Assembly (NCBI GenBank): GCA_023265215.1
Contig: JAHFUH010000096.1
Span: forward strand, 1 to 12,712
DNA length: 12,712 nt
From: Acidobacteriota bacterium
GTDB lineage: Bacteria; Acidobacteriota; UBA6911
Reading direction: 5' to 3'
Part shown: piece by piece, positions 1-7,841 of the stretch
Position numbering within the stretch: position 1 is the stretch's first letter
Layout: each line of letters begins with the position of its first letter
Notes under the pieces: model-generated
Seen by the model: only the letters and a program-made list of their open reading frames with translations
The model's database searches: none
What the model was told of the DNA's origin: nothing
Position numbers and translations under genes: made by a program

Positions 1-469
1 TTTCCGGCTGCAGGGAATGAAGCGTTCGGCAGGTCTCTTCTATCATGTTGATAACGGAAATCTTAACTTTCTCCTGGATTTCCTGGAGAAAATGGTGCGA
101 TGTATTGCAGGGCATGGCAATGATTCCTGCGCCGCCTTGTTCCAGAAGCATTGCGGAATGTATGAGGTATGGCAAAGGACTCTCACCATTCTCTGCGATG
201 GCCCTGGTCCGGTCAGGAATTTTGGGATTTGAATATATCAGTACCGGGATATGATCCTGATCCTTGACGGCAGGAGTGAGCCTGATGATCTGCCGGTATA
301 AATCCAGCGTTGCTTCCGGACCCATACCCCCGAGAATTCCAATAATACGGTCAGGCAAAATATCGTTCATCGGATTATTATCGCTGATTCTTGCGCCGCC
401 GTCTTTATGTAAATGATTCAAAAGCCTGGAAATCTCGATAAGGCCAGGACTGAATATTTTTTGGCTCAT
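1..469 (-). CDS. Aspartate/glutamate racemase family protein, N-terminal part (cut by window edge)
   Basis: The minus strand is open from an ATG at 469 to the window edge, giving 156 codons with no stop. The translation has the opening GILGGMGPEAT (residues 44-54) and the motif MPCNTSHHF (119-127), whose Cys121 matches the first catalytic cysteine of the PLP-independent Asp/Glu racemase family. The second catalytic cysteine would lie beyond the edge. Family members interconvert L- and D-amino acids, usually aspartate or glutamate, by two-base proton transfer in the cytoplasm. The exact substrate cannot be told from this half. Relatives usually begin just before GILGGMGPEAT, so the 33 residues in front are unusual. 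A second ATG at 370 would give a conventional start, but neither ATG has a clear Shine-Dalgarno. The gene is divergent from the prenyltransferase and pilus run, with 182 bp between them. The family is confident; the start is not. Confidence 0.85.
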   Translation of the reverse strand, partial: MSQKIFSPGLIEISRLLNHLHKDGGARISDNNPMNDILPDRIIGILGGMGPEATLDLYRQIIRLTPAVKDQDHIPVLIYSNPKIPDRTRAIAENGESPLPYLIHSAMLLEQGGAGIIAMPCNTSHHFLQEIQEKVKISVINMIEETCRTLHSLQPE

Positions 470-651
470 AGCGGGGATTGGCGGTTATAAGTGAGGCGCC
501 TTGTTAACCGAATAGTCCTTTTGTTACTCTTCAGCCTGTTTGCGCAACAACTGCTTCAGGTATGGCGCGTTTGTGTCGATAACTATACAGGAATGGGCGG
601 ATGTATCCATGTCCATGTCTGCAGGACGAGGGTATTCCGTAAGGTATTGGT

Positions 652-1515
652 TTGCTAAAAAGACTGAGAATTGTTTTGGAGATGGTGAAAATAGAGCATA
701 CGATTTTTGCGCTCCCGTTTGCACTGCTGGGTGCTTTTTTGGCGGTTCGCGGACTGCCTCGTGCCGCACAAATCGGATGGATCCTCCTGGCTATGGTAGG
801 AGCGCGCAGCGCCGCCATGGCTTTCAACCGGCTGGTGGATCTTCCGTTTGACTCCAAAAATCCGCGCACACGGAATAGAGCGCTTCCCCAAAAGCAGATT
901 ACCAGGGGATTCGTTATTCTCTTCATCGTACTCAGTTCGGCGCTTCTGGTATTCGCTGCGTCCAGGCTGAACCGCCTGTCTTTTGAACTGAGCCCACTGG
1001 CGCTGGCGATAGTTTTCTTTTATTCCTACACCAAGCGGTTTACCTGGTGGACTCATGTTTTTTTGGGCATGTCGCTCGCGTGCGCTCCCATTGGTGCATG
1101 GATAGCGATGAGGGGTGATCTTACCGCGACTCCCATTATCCTGGGGCTTGCAATTGCACTCTGGGTCGCGGGATTCGACATCATCTATTCGTGCCAGGAT
1201 GTTGATTTCGACAACAAAGAGCCTCTCTACTCAATCCCGAAACGTTTTGGTGTCGCCGCCTCATTGTGGATATCAGCCGGATTACATCTGGTTATGGTGT
1301 GCATTCTGGCTTTTCTATTTTGGAAAGAAGGACTGGGCGCCATAAGTCTGGCAGGCTTATTGATTGTCGGACTTTTGCTCGCTTATGAACACAGTCTGGT
1401 TCGTCCGGGCAATTTGAGCCGCGCGAACACTGCATTTTTTACCATCAATGGCTGGATCAGCGTTCTTTTGTTCGTAACGACAATGATCGACCTGCTGTGG
1501 AACAAGACCGGATAA
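652..1515 (+). CDS. ubiA: UbiA-family polyprenyltransferase (MqnP or 4-hydroxybenzoate type)
   Basis: This is a 287-residue integral membrane protein with about eight or nine hydrophobic segments. Both UbiA signature regions are present: N59-R60-x2-D63-x3-D67 followed by NPRTRNRALP, and D176-IIYSCQ-D183-V-D185 followed by FDNKEPLYSIPKRFG. The aspartates bind Mg2+ and the prenyl diphosphate. The family attaches a polyprenyl chain to an aromatic acid in the inner membrane. The YSxQDxDFD...LYSIPxRFG form is common both in UbiA and in MqnP of the futalosine menaquinone pathway, and I cannot separate the two. The start is TTG at 652. AAGG at 641-644 lies 7 nt upstream, and the resulting N-terminus (MLKRLRIVLEMVKIEHTIFALPFAL) matches relatives from the first residues. 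The ATG at 682 would remove conserved sequence. The stop is 3 bp before pilB, so the two are probably co-transcribed. Confidence 0.9.
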   Translation: MLKRLRIVLEMVKIEHTIFALPFALLGAFLAVRGLPRAAQIGWILLAMVGARSAAMAFNRLVDLPFDSKNPRTRNRALPQKQITRGFVILFIVLSSALLVFAASRLNRLSFELSPLALAIVFFYSYTKRFTWWTHVFLGMSLACAPIGAWIAMRGDLTATPIILGLAIALWVAGFDIIYSCQDVDFDNKEPLYSIPKRFGVAASLWISAGLHLVMVCILAFLFWKEGLGAISLAGLLIVGLLLAYEHSLVRPGNLSRANTAFFTINGWISVLLFVTTMIDLLWNKTG

Positions 1516-1518
1516 AAT

Positions 1519-3249
1519 ATGTCAGCGCAAATCGGCGAAATCCTGATTAAGGAAAATCTCATAACACCGGAACAGCTCGACACCGCGCTGAAGCACCAGC
1601 GCGAAAGCGGAGGCCGGCTCGGTTCAATCCTGATCAGTCTTGGATTTGTTGATGATGACGACATCACATCCATCCTGAGCAGAAAGTATGGCGTTCCGTC
1701 AATCAACCTCTCCTTCTTTGAAATTGATCAATCCATCATCAAGCTTATTCCCATCGATGTAGCTCAAAAGCACCTGGTCGTTCCCTTGAGCAGGGTCGGC
1801 AGCACCCTAACCGTCGCTTGCGTCGATCCCACAAACGTTTTTGCCATGGACGACATCAAGTTCATGACGGGATTCAACGTAGAGCCGGTGGTTGCCAGCG
1901 AAGCTTCAATATCGGAAGCCCTGGAAAAGTATTACGGAACGATGCACGCGATCGAGCTGAAGAAAGTCTATGAGCAGATCGCCCGACCCGACAAGGACAG
2001 TCTTGAACTCGATCTGGATGCGAACGGGGAGGATAATGATGTTTCGGTTGATCAACTGCAGCGATCGAGCGAAGAAGCCCCAATTATCAAGCTGGTTAAC
2101 CTGATTCTCTCCGATTCGCTCAAGAAGGGAGCCAGCGATATCCATATAGAGCCTTATGAAAAGGATTTCAGGATCCGGTTCCGGATAGACGGGATTCTCT
2201 ACAATATGATGAATCCGCCGTTGCGTCTCAGAGACGCCATGATTTCCCGCGTCAAGATAATGGCAAAGATGGACATCTCGGAAAAGCGGCTCCCCCAGGA
2301 TGGACGAATAAAAATTCGCACCACCTCCGACGGAAAGAAAAAAGAAATCGACTATCGCGTTTCGACCCTTCCGACCCTGTTTGGCGAAAAAATAGTTATG
2401 CGAATCCTTGACCGTGATCTTTTGCCGCTCGATATGAGCAAGCTTGGATTTGAGGAATCCTCTCTAAAAAAAGTGGAGAGCGCTATCCTCAAACCTTACG
2501 GGATGGTTCTGGTCACAGGTCCCACGGGCAGCGGCAAAACGTCCACGCTCTATTCCGCCTTGAACAGGCTGAATACTCCCGAAACCAACATAATGACCGC
2601 CGAGGACCCGGTCGAATACAACTTCAGAGGCATCAATCAAATCCAGATTCGAGAACATATCGGATTGACCTTTGCCGCCGCCCTGCGCTCTTTCTTGCGG
2701 CAGGATCCGAACATCATACTTGTGGGAGAAATACGGGATTTCGAAACCACGGAAATTGCGATTAAAGCGGCGCTGACCGGGCATCTTGTCCTCTCAAGCG
2801 TCCACACCAATGATGCGCCCTCCACAATTTCGCGTCTGCTCAACATGGGAATTGAGCCTTTCCTTGTGGCGACTTCCGTTCACCTGATCTGTGCCCAGCG
2901 GCTGATTCGAAAAATTTGCCAGGACTGTAAAGCGGAAGTCAAAACCCCTCTTCAGGCTCTCGTCAATGCAGGTTTTTCCCAGGATGAGGCCAAGAGCATG
3001 AAAACCTACAAAGGGGACGGTTGCAAGACATGTAATGGAAGCGGCTACAAGGGCCGAATCGGTATGTATGAGGTTATGGAAATCGGTGAAGACATACAGG
3101 AGTTGATTCTGGTCGGCGCCTCGGCGCGGGAAATACGGCGCAAGGCGGTCGAAGAAGGGATGCTGACTCTGCGCCAGAGCGGTTTGACAAAAATAAAGAC
3201 AGGCGCCACAACGCTCGATGAGGTCTTGAGAGAAACAGTGCTGAATTAA
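1519..3249 (+). CDS. pilB: Type IV pilus assembly ATPase PilB
   Basis: PilB is the hexameric cytoplasmic ATPase that drives pilus extension (GspE/PulE family). The 576 residues are full length. An N-terminal GspE/MshE-type domain (about 1-140) begins GEILIKENLITPEQLDTAL. A linker follows to about 185, then the ASDIHIEP segment (205-212) of the N2 domain. The ATPase core has Walker A GPTGSGKT (334-341), the Asp box TAEDPVEY (360-367, Glu362), Walker B IILVGEIRD (399-407, Glu404) and the His box TGHLVLSSVHTN (420-431). A tetracysteine zinc site, CQDC (467-470) and CKTC (502-505), is typical of extension ATPases and separates PilB from PilT. The ATG is 3 bp after the prenyltransferase stop and has only a weak upstream GGA, which suggests translational coupling. 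GspE of a type II secretion system is the alternative, but pilT next door argues for PilB. Confidence 0.96.
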   Translation: MSAQIGEILIKENLITPEQLDTALKHQRESGGRLGSILISLGFVDDDDITSILSRKYGVPSINLSFFEIDQSIIKLIPIDVAQKHLVVPLSRVGSTLTVACVDPTNVFAMDDIKFMTGFNVEPVVASEASISEALEKYYGTMHAIELKKVYEQIARPDKDSLELDLDANGEDNDVSVDQLQRSSEEAPIIKLVNLILSDSLKKGASDIHIEPYEKDFRIRFRIDGILYNMMNPPLRLRDAMISRVKIMAKMDISEKRLPQDGRIKIRTTSDGKKKEIDYRVSTLPTLFGEKIVMRILDRDLLPLDMSKLGFEESSLKKVESAILKPYGMVLVTGPTGSGKTSTLYSALNRLNTPETNIMTAEDPVEYNFRGINQIQIREHIGLTFAAALRSFLRQDPNIILVGEIRDFETTEIAIKAALTGHLVLSSVHTNDAPSTISRLLNMGIEPFLVATSVHLICAQRLIRKICQDCKAEVKTPLQALVNAGFSQDEAKSMKTYKGDGCKTCNGSGYKGRIGMYEVMEIGEDIQELILVGASAREIRRKAVEEGMLTLRQSGLTKIKTGATTLDEVLRETVLN

Positions 3250-3273
3250 CCATGAAAAATGATTGAAGGGGCC

Positions 3274-3310
3274 GCTGACGAACACTGGCCGACAGTTAGC
3301 GTTCATCAGC
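3274..3310 (+). other. Imperfect inverted repeat in the pilB-pilT gap
   Basis: Arms GCTGACGAAC (3274-3283) and GTTCATCAGC (3301-3310) pair at 9 of 10 positions around a 17-nt loop, 24 bp after the pilB stop and 16 bp before the pilT ATG. No T-run follows, so it is not a standard terminator. It could act in RNA processing or tune pilT expression, but it may be chance. Confidence 0.35.
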
Positions 3311-3325
3311 CGCAAGATAAAGAGT

Positions 3326-4462
3326 ATGGCTACTTTGCCTGAAATGCTCCAGAAGACAATCCAGTCGGGAGCTTCGGATCTTCATCTCACCACCGGTAGT
3401 CCTGCGCAGATCCGCGTAGATGGCCAACTGCGCCCTATCGATCCACAGGTTTTATCGGCCGCTGATACCAAAAGGCTTGCCTACAGCGTCATGACCGACG
3501 GGCAAAAGCATCAGTTTGAAGAAAAATGGGAAATTGATTTTTCTTTTGGCATCAAAGACCTGTGCCGGTTTCGCGCCAATGTATTCACCCAACGCGGTTC
3601 TGTGGGCGCGGTGTTCCGCCTGATTCCTTTTGAAATTAAAGGATTTGAGAGTCTCAATCTCGCTCCGATAGTCGAAAAACTTTGCGATAAACCTCGAGGG
3701 CTTATTCTTGTTACAGGGCCCACCGGCAGCGGTAAATCCACCACCCTGGCCGCCATGATCGACAAGATAAACCGTGAACGACACGAGCACATCCTCACGA
3801 TCGAAGACCCGATCGAATTCATTCATCAGCACAAAAACTGTATTGTCAATCAGCGGGAAATCAGTTCCGACACCCATTCATTTTCGGACGCGCTCCGGGT
3901 TGCTCTACGTGAAGATCCGGATGTTGTGTTGATCGGAGAAATGCGCGACTTGGAAACAGTAGAGTCGGCTCTGCGCATCGCGGAAACGGGACACCTCACC
4001 TTCGCAACACTGCACACAAATAGTGCGGCGACCACAATCAATAGAATCGTGGACGTTTTCCCTTCAAACCAGCAGCCTCAGATCCGAGCCCAGCTCAGCA
4101 TGGTCCTGGAAGGAATTCTATGTCAGTCGCTGATCGCCAGAAGCAACGGCACCGGGCGCTGCATGGCAATGGAAATTCTTATTCCAAACGCAGCGATCCG
4201 CAACCTGATACGCGAGGACAAAATTCACCAGGTCTACAGCTTGATGCAGACGGGCCAGGAGAAATATGGAATGCAGACTTTCAACCAATCCCTCTCCCAC
4301 CTGGTTTTGAAAAACCAGATCACGCTTGAAGATGCAATATCCAAGTCGTCCAACGTGGATGAATTGCAGGACCTGGTCCAGAGGGGCGTTGGTCTTAATC
4401 TTCAAACCTCCGCACAGCGTCCGCAGCCACGCATGGACCATGCCGGCGGCATGCGGCATTGA
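3326..4462 (+). CDS. pilT: Type IV pilus retraction ATPase PilT
   Basis: PilT is the hexameric cytoplasmic ATPase that depolymerises pili and powers twitching retraction. From the ATG at 3326 it has 378 residues, close to the usual 345-380. The N-terminus MATLPEMLQKTIQSGASDLHLT matches the family start. The frame stays open back to a TTG at 3263, but the 21 extra residues look unlike PilT. Motifs are Walker A GPTGSGKST (131-139), Asp box TIEDPIEF (158-165), Walker B VVLIGEMRD (200-208, Glu205), His box TGHLTFATLHTN (221-232) and the PilT-specific AIRNLIRE (290-297), the element linked to retraction. It has no CxxC zinc pairs, unlike PilB. The C-terminal tail after about residue 355 is Gln/Pro/Arg-rich and poorly conserved. 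It lies 76 bp after pilB and 18 bp before pilC. Confidence 0.96.
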   Translation: MATLPEMLQKTIQSGASDLHLTTGSPAQIRVDGQLRPIDPQVLSAADTKRLAYSVMTDGQKHQFEEKWEIDFSFGIKDLCRFRANVFTQRGSVGAVFRLIPFEIKGFESLNLAPIVEKLCDKPRGLILVTGPTGSGKSTTLAAMIDKINRERHEHILTIEDPIEFIHQHKNCIVNQREISSDTHSFSDALRVALREDPDVVLIGEMRDLETVESALRIAETGHLTFATLHTNSAATTINRIVDVFPSNQQPQIRAQLSMVLEGILCQSLIARSNGTGRCMAMEILIPNAAIRNLIREDKIHQVYSLMQTGQEKYGMQTFNQSLSHLVLKNQITLEDAISKSSNVDELQDLVQRGVGLNLQTSAQRPQPRMDHAGGMRH

Positions 4463-4480
4463 TAAGAAAGGGGACTTCTA

Positions 4481-5695
4481 ATGCCTATTTATGCTTATCG
4501 TGGACGGAACGTTCGTACGAATGAAACCGTTTCCGGCGAGCGTTTCTCCAACAATTCCCAGGCCCTTGCAACAGCCCTGCGCCGGGAACAGGTTTCCCCC
4601 TTTTCAATCCGGGAGAAACAAGCTGGAAAAGCGTCATTCTCGTTCAAGAGAAAAAAAGTCTCTCAAACTGAAATCGCCGTCTTCACCCGGCAATTTTCCG
4701 TGATGCTTAGCGCGGGTCTGCCGTTGATACAGGCCGTGGATGCAATTGCTCAGCAGCATCCAAACGAAACATTTAGAACCGTCCTCGAAAGTGTGAGATC
4801 CGACGTTGAAGCCGGATCCACGCTGTCCGCTGCGTTGGCCAAGCATCCCAAAGTTTTTGATAATTTGTACACCAACATGGTAGCCGCAGGAGAAACCGGC
4901 GGAATCCTGGATACAATTCTTCAGAGATTAAGCTCATTCATAGAAAAGATAGTAAAACTCAAACGGGCATTGCGCTCCGCAATGATCTATCCGTCCACCA
5001 TTATCAGCGTGGCAGTCGGAGTCGTCGTAATAATTCTTTGGAAGGTTGTCCCGGTTTTTCGAACGCTTTTCGAGGGATTCAATGTTCAGCTTCCACTGTT
5101 GACGCGCGTAGTAATTGGTCTTTCAGAAATTGTGGAGAAGTTCGCCATATTCTTTGTGATCTTTTTTGTAATTTGCGCGTTCGCGTTCCAGCGTTTCTAC
5201 AAAACCGACAAGGGCAGACATGCGATAGACAGATTGATTCTAAAAATTCCGGTCTTGGGAGAAGTCTTCCGGAAAATCATTGTCGCCCGGTTTACCCGCA
5301 CCCTGGCAACCCTGTTGACCAGCGGTGTTGCCATACTGGAAGGGCTGTCCATAACGGCCAAAACGGCCGGCAACGCCATTCTTGAGGACGTTATCACTAC
5401 GTTGCGGCAAAGAATAGAAGAGGGCGGGACCATGGCCGATCCCATGCGCCAATCGGGCTTTTTCCCTTCCATGGTGACGCAAATGGTCTCCGTCGGAGAA
5501 TCCACCGGCGAAATGGATAATATGCTCGTGAGAGTTGCCGACTTTTATGAAGAGGAGGTGGATGTGATGGTGGCAAACCTCCTAACTCTTCTTGAACCCT
5601 TGTTAATGGTATTTCTCGGAGTCGTGGTAGGCGGCATTGTCATCGCAATGTATCTGCCGCTGTTCAAATTGATTCAAGTACTATCCGGCGGATAA
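4481..5695 (+). CDS. pilC: Type IV pilus inner-membrane platform protein PilC
   Basis: PilC is the polytopic inner-membrane platform on which PilB and PilT act. The 404 residues are the standard length. The N-terminus MPIYAYRGRN is typical of PilC/GspF. Two T2SSF repeats are visible, at about 68-192 and 270-393, each with a conserved core: TRQFSVMLSAGLPLIQAV and GETGGILD in the first, FTRTLATLLTSGVAILEGL and GESTGEMD in the second. Hydrophobic segments lie near 168-190, 220-240 and 370-396. The ATG has a strong ribosome binding site, AAAGGGG at 4467-4473, 7 nt upstream. It follows pilT by 18 bp and precedes pilS by 22 bp, which fits an operon. GspF of a type II system is excluded mainly by context. 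Confidence 0.95.
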   Translation: MPIYAYRGRNVRTNETVSGERFSNNSQALATALRREQVSPFSIREKQAGKASFSFKRKKVSQTEIAVFTRQFSVMLSAGLPLIQAVDAIAQQHPNETFRTVLESVRSDVEAGSTLSAALAKHPKVFDNLYTNMVAAGETGGILDTILQRLSSFIEKIVKLKRALRSAMIYPSTIISVAVGVVVIILWKVVPVFRTLFEGFNVQLPLLTRVVIGLSEIVEKFAIFFVIFFVICAFAFQRFYKTDKGRHAIDRLILKIPVLGEVFRKIIVARFTRTLATLLTSGVAILEGLSITAKTAGNAILEDVITTLRQRIEEGGTMADPMRQSGFFPSMVTQMVSVGESTGEMDNMLVRVADFYEEEVDVMVANLLTLLEPLLMVFLGVVVGGIVIAMYLPLFKLIQVLSGG

Positions 5696-5750
5696 AAGGA
5701 CATGGCATACGCAGGCCATGCGGAAAAATTCGGATAAAAGCATATGGCAT
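5689..5750 (+). repeat. 20-bp direct repeat at the pilC-pilS junction, with a hairpin over the pilS ATG
   Basis: The 20 bp at 5689-5708 (CGGATAAAAG, then GAC, then ATGGCAT) recur at 5731-5750 with 18 of 20 identical, offset by 42 bp. The first copy holds the pilC stop and an AAGGA. Between the copies, CATGGC (5701-5706) and GCCATG (5715-5720) form a 6-bp stem whose 3' arm includes the pilS ATG at 5718. The repeat is seen directly; any role in restraining pilS translation is inference. Confidence 0.55.
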
Positions 5751-7541
5751 GCATTTGTCTGCGTTCTTCCGCGTATTCCGCCTCCCATTGTCTTTAACCG
5801 GACACTCACGGGACGTTACCTAGCTGACGATATGCGGCCTCGAATTACTGAACAGAATCAGGATCTGAGCAGGCGCCTGTTCGAACTTATCGTTGTTCGC
5901 GCACTGGCACTCGTGCTCAGCCTCAACCTCGCCAACCGCCTTGCCTTGCTTCCGGAACGGTTGGGTTCGCTGCCGTTCCTCGCTTTTTTCAATATTCTCA
6001 GCCTGATTCTGACAGTTGTATTTCTGGCATTCTGGCTGCTTGACCGTCACAGAAAAGCTCAGATCCTATTTCAAATCGGATCCGACCTCGCACTTACGAC
6101 CGCGCTGATAGCCTTTACACGGGGAATTGAGAGCCCGTTCGTCTTGTTTTATCTGCTGATCATCATCTACTGCAGCCTGACCCTCGGCCGCAACGGCGGA
6201 ATAGTAGGAGCTGCACTCAGCACAATTCTGTACGCCGGATTAATTACAGCGGATCACCTTGGCGTTTTTGCATTGAGTCATTCCAGAATAGAATCCCAGC
6301 AGGCGACTTTTCGAATTGCCGCTCACGCTCTGGGATTCTGGGCGGTTGCCTATCTGGGAACCTATCTCCACAGGCGTCTTCAAGCGATCGAATGGGAACT
6401 CAAGGAAAAGATCGATTCCCTGACTGAGCTTCAGCGGCTTAATGAGCATATCGTAAGCAGTATCCGAAGCGGATTGATCACGACGGATCTGCAGGGACGC
6501 ATCGCTGTTTTTAACAACGCTGCAGGAGAACTGACCGGGCGAGAGACAAAAGCAATGATTGGCAAACCGGTTCAGATTCTTGTCGGAGAAAATTTCTGGG
6601 GCCGGATTCTTGATGACGACCTGTTCCGGAATCCCAGGCCATTGCGGCTGGAGCAGTGGTTTTCCATTCCAGGCGGAACGATGCGCTACCTTGGATTCAG
6701 TGTTTCTCCGCTGCTGGATGAAACCAAGGAACTACTCGGATACATTCTTTCCTTTCAGGATTTGACGGAGATAAAACGGCTTGAAGAAGAAGTGCAGTTG
6801 AAGGACCGGATGGCTGTCATTGGCCGAATGGCGGCGGGCATCGCCCACGAAATCAGAAATCCCTTAACCGCAATGCAGGGATCGGTTGAAATTCTGCGCT
6901 CGCACGCCAACCTTCCCCAAAAAGATGAAAGGCTTCTGGATATTCTGGTCCGAGAGAGTGATCGGCTGAATAAATTTGTTGAGGACTTCCTCACTTTTGC
7001 CCGTCCCAGGAAATATGACAAACATCCCCTGGACTTAGTCACGGTGCTCCGAGATTCCGTAGCCCTCCTGAGGAACAGCCCGACAATGCGCGACAGGCAT
7101 TCGGTCGTTCTGGATGCAGAAGACCGGGAAGTTTTGGTCCGGGGGAGCGCAGACCAGCTCAAACAGGTATTCTGGAATCTTGCACAAAATGCAGTCCGAG
7201 CCATGCCCAATGGCGGTGAACTGAAGATAGGAATCAGGAAAACACCGGCAGGCGGCCGGGTTGTATTCCAGGATAATGGAATCGGCATGAGCCCGGAAGA
7301 ACAGGAACAAATTCTCCAGCCCTTTAATTCTCAATTTTCAACAGGCTTGGGATTGGGACTCACGATCATCTTCCAGATAATGGCGGATCATCAAGGCAGG
7401 ATTTCATTCGAAAGCGAGAAAGGAAAAGGGACGAAAGCCGTTCTCTCTTTTCCTCCCTTGGATCAAGAACCGAATGCCGGACTGCTGGCATATGCCGAAA
7501 AGTCATCCCAGTCCGCGTCCGTTTCGCAAATCAGCGGATAG
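5718..7541 (+). CDS. pilS: Sensor histidine kinase PilS (PAS domain, membrane-bound)
   Basis: PilS is the sensor kinase that controls PilR and so pilin transcription. The 607-residue translation has about six hydrophobic segments between residues 55 and 216 (starting ELIVVRALALVLSLNLANRL), a short coiled linker (220-240), a PAS-like domain (about 240-350, with GLITTDLQGRIAVFNNAAGELTG) and a HisKA/HATPase core. The H-box AHEIRNPL carries phospho-acceptor His377. The N-box is WNLAQNAVRAM (487-496), G1 is DNGIGM (519-524), and a GLGLGL G2 lies at 543-548, so the kinase looks active. The start is uncertain. ATG 5718 keeps the tight operon spacing but its best Shine-Dalgarno is either too near or too far. 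ATG 5832 would remove 38 unconserved residues and place the start nearer the first membrane segment. pilR follows after an insert-like gap of 300 bp. Confidence 0.92.
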   Translation: MRKNSDKSIWHAFVCVLPRIPPPIVFNRTLTGRYLADDMRPRITEQNQDLSRRLFELIVVRALALVLSLNLANRLALLPERLGSLPFLAFFNILSLILTVVFLAFWLLDRHRKAQILFQIGSDLALTTALIAFTRGIESPFVLFYLLIIIYCSLTLGRNGGIVGAALSTILYAGLITADHLGVFALSHSRIESQQATFRIAAHALGFWAVAYLGTYLHRRLQAIEWELKEKIDSLTELQRLNEHIVSSIRSGLITTDLQGRIAVFNNAAGELTGRETKAMIGKPVQILVGENFWGRILDDDLFRNPRPLRLEQWFSIPGGTMRYLGFSVSPLLDETKELLGYILSFQDLTEIKRLEEEVQLKDRMAVIGRMAAGIAHEIRNPLTAMQGSVEILRSHANLPQKDERLLDILVRESDRLNKFVEDFLTFARPRKYDKHPLDLVTVLRDSVALLRNSPTMRDRHSVVLDAEDREVLVRGSADQLKQVFWNLAQNAVRAMPNGGELKIGIRKTPAGGRVVFQDNGIGMSPEEQEQILQPFNSQFSTGLGLGLTIIFQIMADHQGRISFESEKGKGTKAVLSFPPLDQEPNAGLLAYAEKSSQSASVSQISG

Positions 7542-7544
7542 GGT

Positions 7545-7572
7545 GGTTCAGCGTTTAAGGTTCGGGGTTGAA
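7545..7572 (+). repeat. Heptanucleotide repeat tract A
   Basis: Four contiguous 7-mers (GGTTCAG, CGTTTAA, GGTTCGG, GGTTGAA) start 3 bp after the pilS stop. The period is exactly 7 and the units are degenerate. It has the same consensus as tracts at 7857-7907 (opposite strand), 9308-9335 and 10305-10325. Confidence 0.65.
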
Positions 7573-7665
7573 AAACACGCTATGACAGCTGAATTTCTTC
7601 GGTTTCTCAGATACGCGAAACGCTCCTGCATAGAAGCTCAGAGCGAGCTTTATGTTGCGTTGTAA
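7573..7665 (+). pseudogene. Fragment of a four-helix-bundle (S23/IVP-type) protein gene
   Basis: In the frame of ATG 7582 the translation is MTAEFLRFLRYAKRSC then IEAQSELYVAL, followed by a TAA at 7663-7665. This resembles the third-helix region of the four-helix-bundle family that includes the protein encoded in 23S rRNA intervening sequences, whose members read roughly TxEFxRFLxIAxGSxxExxxQLyvAlxLGYI. A full protein has about 115-125 residues. Only about 28-30 from the middle are present, with no upstream half and no helix-4 sequence after the stop. The preceding bases are heptamer repeat. It is therefore a decayed remnant and not a functional short gene, and it has no usable Shine-Dalgarno. 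The family match rests on memory of the consensus, with no search run. Confidence 0.5.
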
Positions 7666-7745
7666 CTGTTAAAAACCGACTGCCCAAGAGGACGCTGGAG
7701 GTAGCCGGCAGGCTGGAATTTGAACCTCAAAGACCAAGAGATGCT

Positions 7746-7781
7746 TCTTTGCGGTCTTTGTGATCTTCGTGGTTCGCTTTT
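7746..7781 (+). repeat. 9-bp tandem repeat (TCTTTGCGG type)
   Basis: Consecutive 9-mers TCTTTGCGG, TCTTTGTGA, TCTTCGTGG and TTCGCTTTT form a degenerate tandem array of about 3.5 units. It lies between the four-helix-bundle fragment and pilR and overlaps the 3' arm of a short hairpin (7728-7735 with 7753-7760). I see no coding potential. Confidence 0.6.
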
Positions 7782-7841
7782 TGGGCTTGGCTAAACGCAC
7801 GCGTGCAGCAACTCGCGGTTTCATTGATTATTGGGTGGCTT

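Noticed and set aside
524..926. Open minus-strand and plus-strand frames across 524-926, in front of and over the start of the prenyltransferase
   Set aside because: No recognisable motifs, mutually overlapping in several frames, and mostly antisense or out of frame to a well-supported gene. The 470-651 gap shows no clear promoter I would defend either.
3263..3325. Longer PilT from TTG 3263
   Set aside because: The extra 21 residues do not resemble PilT, there is no Shine-Dalgarno, and ATG 3326 gives the canonical N-terminus.
5702..5737. 11-codon ORF (MAYAGHAEKFG) between pilC and pilS as a leader peptide
   Set aside because: The AAGGA is only one base from the ATG, too close for normal initiation, and there is no regulatory codon pattern.
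7474..7665. 63-codon ORF starting inside pilS as a real gene
   Set aside because: Its first half is an out-of-frame reading of pilS and heptamer repeat. Only the end from 7582 resembles a known family, as a fragment.
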